From Myxococcota bacterium (GTDB taxonomy: Bacteria > Myxococcota > Kuafuiibacteriia > Kuafuiibacteriales > Kuafuiibacteriaceae), in assembly GCA_028289325.1 (NCBI GenBank), contig JANQQN010000198.1:1-53962 (forward strand): a stretch of DNA of 53,962 nucleotides, read 5' to 3'. The notes beneath the pieces are model-generated. The model had not been told where the DNA came from. It did not search any database and saw only the letters and a list, made by a program, of their open reading frames with translations. Made by a program: the position numbers and the translations under genes. The first letter of the stretch is position 1, and each line of letters opens with the position of its first letter. Positions 47,991-53,962 of the stretch are shown piece after piece.

Positions 47991-49393
47991 GCTTCGAGCT
48001 CCGCGAATGACTCGGTGATGTCCTCGGTGAGGTCATGCAGGTCGGGCATCGTCTCCCAGTCGGCGTTCAACCCCCAGTACAGTCCCCCCGCGTAGCTGAA
48101 AAGCGCGATGCCCACGCACTGCTCGATGAACAGGGGAACGACGGGATAGGTCTCGAGCATCCGGGCCCCGAGGAGGTACAGCTCGACCTGTGGTCCGGGA
48201 ACGTTCGTGACGATCAGGTTGCCGGCGTGTCGTTTGTAGCTGAGGCGGACGGAGAGGCTGGCGAGCGAGGGCGCGATCCACTCGCTCATCGAGGCGAGGG
48301 CATCCGCCCCCAGGGCCTCGTTCGAGTCGCGAAATGTCTTGAAGCTGCCCCGGATTCGGTCGAGCTGCCCCTGAGGGTCGATACGGCCGATGGGAAGGTC
48401 GACGATGGTCATGGCTACCCGGTTGCCGAGCGTCCCGCGCTCGGCCTCCGTGCGCAGGCTGACCGGGCAGAACACGCGAAAGCGGATTTGCTGTTGGGCC
48501 GCGGCGTCAATGCCCCGGTCGATGAGGAACCGGGTCATCGCGCGGGCGACAACGGTCAGTACTACGTCGTTGACGCTTCCATTCATCCGACTCTTCACCG
48601 CGCGTACGCGCTGCAGGTCCATCGCCAGCCAGTCGAACCGGCGGTGGGGCCCGATCGGGCGGTTGATGGGGGTTACCGAGGCCGACTGCGACCAGGTGCT
48701 GACCGCTCGTCCGATCGCAGGAACCGTCCGCAAGGTCTTTTGCACCGCGGTCCGAGGGGCGACGAGCGCCTTCGTTGCCGCCCGGACCAACGATGTCGGC
48801 GCGCTGAAACTGCGGCCGGCCGCGCTCATCAGCAGCTCGGTGGAGGGGGGCAAAGGACGAGGCTGGTGACGGCGAGGCTCCAGGTAGGTGTTTTGCGGCT
48901 GAACCGAAAAGAGCTGCTGAAGTATCTCTGCGCCGGAAATGCCATCGATCATGCAGTGGTGAACCTTGCTCACCAACGCGAAGCGGTCGCCGTCGAGGCC
49001 TTCGACGACCCACAGCTCCCACAGCGGCTTGCCGCGGTCGAGCTGCTGGGACATCAGCCGGCCGGCCAGCCGCTTCAGCTGACGCTCATCGCCCGGACGC
49101 GGCAACGCGGTATGGCGGACGTGATAGTTGATGTTGAAGAACGGGTCGTCGACCCAGACCGGATGTCGCTCGATGGGCGTGTACGCGATACGCTGACGAT
49201 AGCGGGGCACTCGATGAAGACGGGACAATACATATGCCCTGAGTCGTTCAATATCGACACCACCATGCTCGTTTCGCAGGTTTGAGATCTCGAAGATCGC
49301 GACGGACCCGACGTGCATGTGGAGGTTGTGATCCTCGATATCCAAGAAGCCGCGGTCCACGGCGTTCAGGCGGTCGAACGATCGAACGGACAT
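47972..49393 (-). CDS. Wax ester synthase/diacylglycerol acyltransferase (WS/DGAT)
   Basis: 473 residues, the usual bacterial length. The acyltransferase motif HHxxxDG is at 145-151 (KVHHCMIDG), preceded by LWELWVVEGL. The C-terminal parts NVPGPQVELYLLGARM and GIALFSYAGGLYWGLNADW are family hallmarks. It makes storage wax esters or triacylglycerol from acyl-CoA at the membrane. It is alone apart from the overlapping convergent hydrolase, which might act on the same lipids (inference). Confidence 0.95.
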   Translation of the reverse strand: MSVRSFDRLNAVDRGFLDIEDHNLHMHVGSVAIFEISNLRNEHGGVDIERLRAYVLSRLHRVPRYRQRIAYTPIERHPVWVDDPFFNINYHVRHTALPRPGDERQLKRLAGRLMSQQLDRGKPLWELWVVEGLDGDRFALVSKVHHCMIDGISGAEILQQLFSVQPQNTYLEPRRHQPRPLPPSTELLMSAAGRSFSAPTSLVRAATKALVAPRTAVQKTLRTVPAIGRAVSTWSQSASVTPINRPIGPHRRFDWLAMDLQRVRAVKSRMNGSVNDVVLTVVARAMTRFLIDRGIDAAAQQQIRFRVFCPVSLRTEAERGTLGNRVAMTIVDLPIGRIDPQGQLDRIRGSFKTFRDSNEALGADALASMSEWIAPSLASLSVRLSYKRHAGNLIVTNVPGPQVELYLLGARMLETYPVVPLFIEQCVGIALFSYAGGLYWGLNADWETMPDLHDLTEDITESFAELEAHVGLN

Positions 49394-49720
49394 GGCGGCT
49401 TTACCTCTACCGCAGACCCGGGCCCGAACCTAGTACGCGTCGTCGTCAGTTCCAATCCGGTGGAACCGGTCGACGCCGCGTACGCGAGCGCATCTAGCCG
49501 CCGGGCCAGGACGAAAGGAGGGGTATTGAAAGGTCGGTATCGACAATATTTTCGGGCTTGGTGCGGCACATCATGGATCCGTCACCCGGTGCCGTGTTTC
49601 ATGCGAGAGGGGAGGGCGACGCAACCCGCGTCGGCCGGCTACCAAATCTCGGACATCCGATGAGGTCGCGCCAGCGGCCCGCCTTACTAACAACCTGATC
49701 TGACAGTTGGGAGCGTTCAG
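49394..49720. other. Intergenic region between divergent WS/DGAT and ABC genes
   Basis: These 327 bases hold no convincing gene. There is an AT-rich patch near 49,540-49,556 (CGACAATATTTTCG) that could be part of a promoter. A short TTG-started frame (49,526-49,663) follows GGAGGGG but encodes nothing recognisable. The promoters for both flanking genes must lie here. Confidence 0.5.
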
Positions 49721-52006
49721 ATGCCTTCGCCCCGCATGGCCGATCGGGATCGTGCGATCCTCGAACGGTACACCGACCAACCTTCACGACTGCCCGCTGA
49801 AGCCCGGGTTGCGCTCGAGCGCGCTTTTGGGGAGCGCCCGGTGCAGCTGTACGCCCACGCGGACCTCGACGCGGGACTACGGCTACGTGAGGCGTGGATC
49901 GCGCTGGGGCCCGAGCATGTCGGGGTTGCGACGCGCGATTCGGACTCGGACCAGTGGCGGATTCAGGCCGTCGAGCGCTCGCGGATCCGCGAGGTCAAGG
50001 AGGCCCCCGGGTTGAGCAGCAACGTGCTGACGGTCTTCGGTTCGCCCGACGACCCGCCGTTGCTCCAGGTCCGCTACAGCCATCGTCAGCGACGGGCGAT
50101 GGAGATGCTCCGCTTCCTCCTCGATCCCGACGTGCCCGGTGACCGTCCCGTGCCGACGGGGGGAGACGACGCCTACGCCGATGCTGTTGCCGGGCCGATC
50201 CGGGAGGCGCAGGCGCTCGTGGCCAAGAGTGAACGGGCGGTGTTGTGGCGATTGCTAGCGTACCTATCGCCGTACCGGTGGCAGGTGGCCATCGGCATGC
50301 TGGCCGCGATGACCATCACCGCTCTCAGCCTGCTGCCCGCATGGCTGGCCGGATACATCATCGACGAGGTGGTCCGCCCGACGTCGGAAGGCGCGATCAC
50401 CGCCGAGGACGCGGGCCGGATCGCCTACTGGGCGGTCGCGGCCATCGCCGCTTCGTTGCTCCTGAAAGCCGGCGCTTCCTGGGTGCGGCTGCGATTCATG
50501 TCCGTCCTGGGGGAGTACGTGGCCCGGGACCTGCGGACCCAGCTGTACGAGCATCTGCAGCAGCTGAGTCTGTCGTTTTTCTCTCGAAAGAAGACCGGCG
50601 GCTTGATCACGCGGGTGAGTTCGGACACCGACCGACTTTGGGACTTCCTCGCCTTCGGCGTCATCGACGTATCGCTGTCGTTCGTCATGCTCGCGGGCCT
50701 GGGCGCCGTGTTGATCGGGCTCGATTGGCGATTAGGCCTGGTGATGATCCTGCCCGTGCCGCCGATCGTGTGGTTCATCTTTGCGCACAGCCAACGTATG
50801 GAGCGATACTTTCTGCGCGCGTGGCGCCGCTGGTCACGGTTGACCGATGTTTTGAGCGACACGATCCCCGGGGTTCGGGTGGTCAAGGCGTTCAACCGAG
50901 AGCAGCAGGAGGTGGCGCGGTTCGCGGGGCGGAATCGAGACGCGACCAATGAGTTCAACGCGATTCACCGGGTGTGGACGAGGTTCTGGCCGGTTCTGAC
51001 CTTGGCCATCAATGCGATGACCGTGGCCATTTGGGTCCTCGCCCTGCCTCGACTGTTGGGCACGGCGGCGCCCACCCTCAGCGCCGGGAAGTTCGTCTCG
51101 TTCCTGCTGTATACCGGGATGTTCGTGGGGCCCATCGAGGTCATCGGTCAGATGGCTCGAGTGATGAATCGGGCCACCAGCTCCGCGCACCGGATCTTCG
51201 AAGTGTTGGACACGGAGCCCGAAGTCGTCGACGGGCCGGCGCCGGTGCGACTCGAGCCGGTGAAGGGCCGAATTGCCTTCGACGGGGTGACCTTCGCCTA
51301 CGACGGCGTTCGGCCGGTACTGAAAGGTGTCCACTTCGATATCGCTCCTGGGGAGATGATCGGTCTCGTGGGCCCTTCGGGCGGCGGCAAGTCGACCATC
51401 GCCAATCTGGTGGCACGCTTCTACGACCCGGTCGGCGGCCGGGTGCTGGTCGACGGCATCGACCTACGAGAGGTGGAGCAAGGCCACTATCGTCGGCAAG
51501 TGGGCATGGTGCTCCAGGATCCGTATCTGTTTCACGGCGCGGTTCTGGACAACATCCGCTACGGGCTGCCCGAGGCCACGTTGGATATGGTCGTCGAAGC
51601 CGCGCGAGCGGCCAACGCCCACGACTTCATCTGCCGGCTGCCGCATGGCTACGACACCGTGGTCGGGGAGCGAGGCCATACGCTGTCGGGTGGGGAGCGG
51701 CAGCGGGTTTCGATCGCGCGGGCCATTCTCCACGACCCGCGGATTCTCATCCTCGATGAAGCGACGAGCGCGGTGGACACCGAAACGGAGCGCAAGATCG
51801 AGGAGGCCATGCACCGCCTGATCGGCGGGCGAACGGTCCTGGCCATCGCGCACCGGCTGTCGACCCTCCGCCGGGCCGACCGGCTGTTCGTCGTGGAAGA
51901 CGGCGAGATCACCGAGCAAGGCACCCACCGGGAACTGCTGGCCAATCCACAAAGCACCTACAAGCGCCTGTGCGACATGCAGCGGGAGCTGCAGCGCGCG
52001 GTTTGA
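49721..52006 (+). CDS. ABC exporter, fused membrane and ATPase domains, with N-terminal PH-like extension
   Basis: 761 residues. The first 150 residues are soluble (QLYAHADLDAGLRLREAWIALG...RSRIREVKE) and look like a beta-rich PH-type domain, which is not part of ordinary exporters. The membrane domain spans about 175-485. The ATPase has Walker A GPSGGGKST 551-559, Q599, signature LSGGERQ 655-661, Walker B ILILDE 675-680 and H711. The next gene is a DUF1854 protein, a pairing annotated elsewhere as the cyanophycin-associated ABC transporter system. The cargo is not evident. Confidence 0.92.
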   Translation: MPSPRMADRDRAILERYTDQPSRLPAEARVALERAFGERPVQLYAHADLDAGLRLREAWIALGPEHVGVATRDSDSDQWRIQAVERSRIREVKEAPGLSSNVLTVFGSPDDPPLLQVRYSHRQRRAMEMLRFLLDPDVPGDRPVPTGGDDAYADAVAGPIREAQALVAKSERAVLWRLLAYLSPYRWQVAIGMLAAMTITALSLLPAWLAGYIIDEVVRPTSEGAITAEDAGRIAYWAVAAIAASLLLKAGASWVRLRFMSVLGEYVARDLRTQLYEHLQQLSLSFFSRKKTGGLITRVSSDTDRLWDFLAFGVIDVSLSFVMLAGLGAVLIGLDWRLGLVMILPVPPIVWFIFAHSQRMERYFLRAWRRWSRLTDVLSDTIPGVRVVKAFNREQQEVARFAGRNRDATNEFNAIHRVWTRFWPVLTLAINAMTVAIWVLALPRLLGTAAPTLSAGKFVSFLLYTGMFVGPIEVIGQMARVMNRATSSAHRIFEVLDTEPEVVDGPAPVRLEPVKGRIAFDGVTFAYDGVRPVLKGVHFDIAPGEMIGLVGPSGGGKSTIANLVARFYDPVGGRVLVDGIDLREVEQGHYRRQVGMVLQDPYLFHGAVLDNIRYGLPEATLDMVVEAARAANAHDFICRLPHGYDTVVGERGHTLSGGERQRVSIARAILHDPRILILDEATSAVDTETERKIEEAMHRLIGGRTVLAIAHRLSTLRRADRLFVVEDGEITEQGTHRELLANPQSTYKRLCDMQRELQRAV

Positions 52007-52023
52007 TGACCAAGGAGGAGGTC

Positions 52024-52527
52024 ATGACCAACAGCGAAGACCGACGCGTCGAGCTTACCCCCGTCCCGCCCCCGCTTACGCTTCGGCTCGGCGCGGACGG
52101 AAGCCTTCGCGCCCAGCGCGGCGCCGAGACGAAGATCGTCCGCGCCGTCCGATGCTTTCCGTGGAGCCTCCCGGATCGATACATCTCCTTGCGCGACGAA
52201 GAAGACACCGAAGTATCGCTCGTGGTCGACGTGGCCGAGCTCGAACCGGAGTCGCGCGCGGCCCTGGAGACCGCGCTGGCGGAGGCGGGGTTCCTGTTCG
52301 ACGTTCGGCGGATCATTCACGTCGAAGAAGAAGTCGAGATCCGGACGTGGGTGGTGCAGACGGAGCGAGGCCGCCGCTCTTTTCAGACCGCCCGCGACGC
52401 GTGGCCCCAGCCGCTGCCGTCGGGGGACTTTCTGGTGCGAGACGTAGCTGGTGATCTCTACCGGATCACCGAGGCCGCCCGCGCGGACCCGAAGAGCCGT
52501 CCTTTCCTGTTCGCGTTCGTGGAGTGA
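52024..52527 (+). CDS. DUF1854-family partner of the ABC exporter
   Basis: A 167-residue protein without membrane helices. DUF1854 features: VRAVRCFPWSLPDRYISLRD, then EVSLVVDVAELEPESRAALE, and FQTARDAWPQPLPSGDFLVRD near the end. These proteins are almost always encoded next to the ABC exporter type found here. ATG 52024 is supported by AAGGAGG at 52,014; an ATG overlapping the ABC stop at 52,006 is the alternative. Function unknown. Confidence 0.88.
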   Translation: MTNSEDRRVELTPVPPPLTLRLGADGSLRAQRGAETKIVRAVRCFPWSLPDRYISLRDEEDTEVSLVVDVAELEPESRAALETALAEAGFLFDVRRIIHVEEEVEIRTWVVQTERGRRSFQTARDAWPQPLPSGDFLVRDVAGDLYRITEAARADPKSRPFLFAFVE

Positions 52528-52542
52528 CCGCGGGGCGATCGA

Positions 52543-53962
52543 TCAAGGACTATCCAGTCGATACGATACCGTCGCGCCGATGTAGTCGAGCGTCAGTCTG
52601 GCCGTCGTCGACCCGCGGTCGATGCCGTTGGTGCTCAGCAACAGGAAGATCTGCCGGTCCCGTGAGAACAGGAGGTGGGACGGTTCGACATCGTTGGACG
52701 TGGTGTACGTCAGGCCGCCGGGTGCATTACCGGCGTCTTGGTTGGTCGCCAAGGTCTGCCACCGGCCGGGACGGGTGGTCCAGCCCAATAGCCGGACGCC
52801 CGGCGCGCTGCTGTCTCCGCCGGCCCCGGCGGTGACTGCTATGGACTGGATTCCGTCGTCTGGGGCCTCCGCGGCCGGCCACGAGAACGCGACGAGCACC
52901 CCCGGACGAACCGAGCCCGGCAGCATCCACGTTTCGTTATCCGCGTTGCCGGCCAAGCCTCCTCCGAATAGAATGGAACGGTCGAACTGTGTTTCGAACG
53001 CCATGGCGTGATCGAAACGGGCCTCCGGGGCCTCCCCGTCGAGGGTAATATCGCGCCACGAAGCGCCGTTCCATTCCCAGGTGTCGCGAAAGCCGTCGAT
53101 GCCCGTCTGCCCGCCAAACATGACCACCCGCTCCCGGGTTGGGTCGTAGACCATGGTGTGGCCTTGGCGGGCAGGGGGTCGAGGTCCGTTGGCGGCCACT
53201 TCGCGCCAGGTCGTGCCGTCCCATTCCCACGTGTCGTCGAGCGTCTTGGTGGCGTCATTGCCCCCGAACAACACCGACCGACCTCGGGCGACGTCGAAGG
53301 CGACAGCGGCGTCGAATCGCGCGGATGGGGACCGCGCGAGGGCGCGGGCGCGCCACCCGGTGGCGTTTACGCCATTCCACTCCCAGGTCCGGTCGCTCGG
53401 CGGGTCGCCGGGCACGCGGCCCCCGAACAGCACGGCCACACCCCGGGCGACATCGTAGGTCATGGCGGGCGATGCGTAGGCGGGGGGAAAGGTGACCGGG
53501 AACCGCAGGATCCAGGACGAGCCGGAGTGCTCGTAGGTCGACGTCGCGCTGCCGAACAACACGGACCGCGCCCGCGCGGTGTCGTAGGCCATCGCGGCGT
53601 TGTTGCGGCCGCCGGGCGGTGAGGGATTCTGGACCAGCCGCCACCGGTAGCCGTTGAACAACCACGTGTCGCCACCGAGGAAGACCGGGAAGTTGCCGAT
53701 GGCCCCTGCGTACAGAAGCGTTTCGTTCGTGGCAGCGTTGTAGGCCATGGCGTGGTTGCGGCGGACGTCGGGGGGCGGGTCGTCAGGATTGTTCGGCGTC
53801 GTGTTGATCCAAGTGGTGCCGGTCCACGCCCAGCTGTCGGAGCGGTTGACGAACCCTTCTACCCCGCCAAACAGAACGATCTGCTTGCGCTGTCGGGCGT
53901 AGAGCATGCGGTGTTGGTAGCGGGCCGACGGCCGGGTGGGGGGGGAACGTTGGCTCCAGGTC
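52543..53962 (-). CDS. Kelch-repeat-like beta-propeller protein (5' end outside window)
   Basis: At least 472 residues; the frame is open to the window edge, and repeat sequence (PSARYQHRMLYA) continues past the first in-window ATG at 53907, so the real start lies to the right. Repeats of about 50-60 residues have the pattern R..HAMAYD..R...VLFGG......DTWEWNG..W, seen about six times, which builds a beta-propeller. The last 110 residues (ETWMLPGSVRPGVLVAFSWP onward) form a separate beta-rich domain. Such proteins are common secreted proteins in Myxococcota. It is convergent with the DUF1854 gene. Confidence 0.85.
   Translation of the reverse strand, partial: TWSQRSPPTRPSARYQHRMLYARQRKQIVLFGGVEGFVNRSDSWAWTGTTWINTTPNNPDDPPPDVRRNHAMAYNAATNETLLYAGAIGNFPVFLGGDTWLFNGYRWRLVQNPSPPGGRNNAAMAYDTARARSVLFGSATSTYEHSGSSWILRFPVTFPPAYASPAMTYDVARGVAVLFGGRVPGDPPSDRTWEWNGVNATGWRARALARSPSARFDAAVAFDVARGRSVLFGGNDATKTLDDTWEWDGTTWREVAANGPRPPARQGHTMVYDPTRERVVMFGGQTGIDGFRDTWEWNGASWRDITLDGEAPEARFDHAMAFETQFDRSILFGGGLAGNADNETWMLPGSVRPGVLVAFSWPAAEAPDDGIQSIAVTAGAGGDSSAPGVRLLGWTTRPGRWQTLATNQDAGNAPGGLTYTTSNDVEPSHLLFSRDRQIFLLLSTNGIDRGSTTARLTLDYIGATVSYRLDSP

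Noticed and set aside
48035..49285. A 416-codon plus-strand frame across the WS/DGAT gene
   Set aside because: The minus strand carries the HHxxxDG acyltransferase; the plus-strand frame is featureless.

Overview
The window is GC-rich bacterial DNA, densely coded on both strands. The left half (1 to about 28,670) is one flank of a photosynthesis gene cluster for a type II reaction centre with bacteriochlorophyll a. The right half starts with a few small accessory genes, then a complete leucine/valine/isoleucine operon (31,794-42,963) and unrelated housekeeping or envelope genes. The gene content and order (bchYZ-pufQBALMC; bchFNBHLM-lhaA-puhABC-orf-acsF-puhE; aerR-ppsR-bchG-pucC-like-bchP) are those of aerobic purple phototrophs. 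The host may not be a proteobacterium: the reaction-centre cytochrome carries a C-terminal thrombospondin-type-3 plus OmpA module of the kind I associate with Myxococcota outer-membrane proteins, so a phototrophic myxobacterium-like host is my best guess. This is inference; no rRNA or other phylogenetic marker gene is present.

Layout. (1) 1-6418, plus strand: the end of bchY, then bchZ, pufQ, pufB, pufA, pufL, pufM and pufC. A stem-loop lies before pufB and a stronger one between pufA and pufL. An AraC/GyrI-type regulator gene follows. (2) 7497-21716, minus strand: a tightly coupled run read as bchF, bchN, bchB, bchH, bchL, bchM, lhaA, puhA, puhB, puhC, a small conserved-position gene, acsF, puhE. 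(3) 21717-21974: divergent control region with two sigma70-like promoters and a symmetrical PpsR-like site. (4) 21975-28615, plus strand: aerR, ppsR, bchG, a pucC/bch2-type transporter, bchP, a small membrane protein and a Tat-lipoprotein HiPIP, closed by a good terminator. (5) 28,865-31,673: an exported protein, a TIR-domain protein, an acetyltransferase and a polysaccharide deacetylase. (6) 31,794-42,963: leader peptide and transcription attenuator, then ilvC-leuA-leuC-leuD-leuB-ilvE-ilvB-ilvN-ilvD with mostly overlapping genes. (7) 42,968-53,962: a prolyl-oligopeptidase remnant, a DUF4846 protein, a hybrid histidine kinase, a SIMPL protein, an alpha/beta hydrolase, a wax-ester synthase/DGAT, an ABC exporter with its DUF1854 partner, and a truncated kelch-like protein.

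How it works together. BchH, BchM, AcsF, BchL/N/B, BchF, BchY/Z, BchG and BchP supply steps from Mg-protoporphyrin to esterified bacteriochlorophyll a. PufL, PufM and PuhA form the reaction centre and PufB/PufA the LH1 ring. PufQ, LhaA, PuhB, PuhC and PuhE assist pigment handling and assembly. HiPIP probably re-reduces the four-haem PufC, which reduces the special pair. AerR (B12-binding antirepressor type) and PpsR (PAS-HTH repressor) probably regulate transcription. The most unusual object is PufC: its OmpA domain could fasten the reaction centre to peptidoglycan. The clearest regulatory device is the Leu/Val-rich leader peptide with mutually exclusive antiterminator and terminator hairpins before ilvC.

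No tRNA, rRNA, CRISPR array, insertion sequence or origin was recognised. bchC, bchX, bchD, bchI and carotenoid genes are not in the window; bchX and bchC would be expected just to its left.
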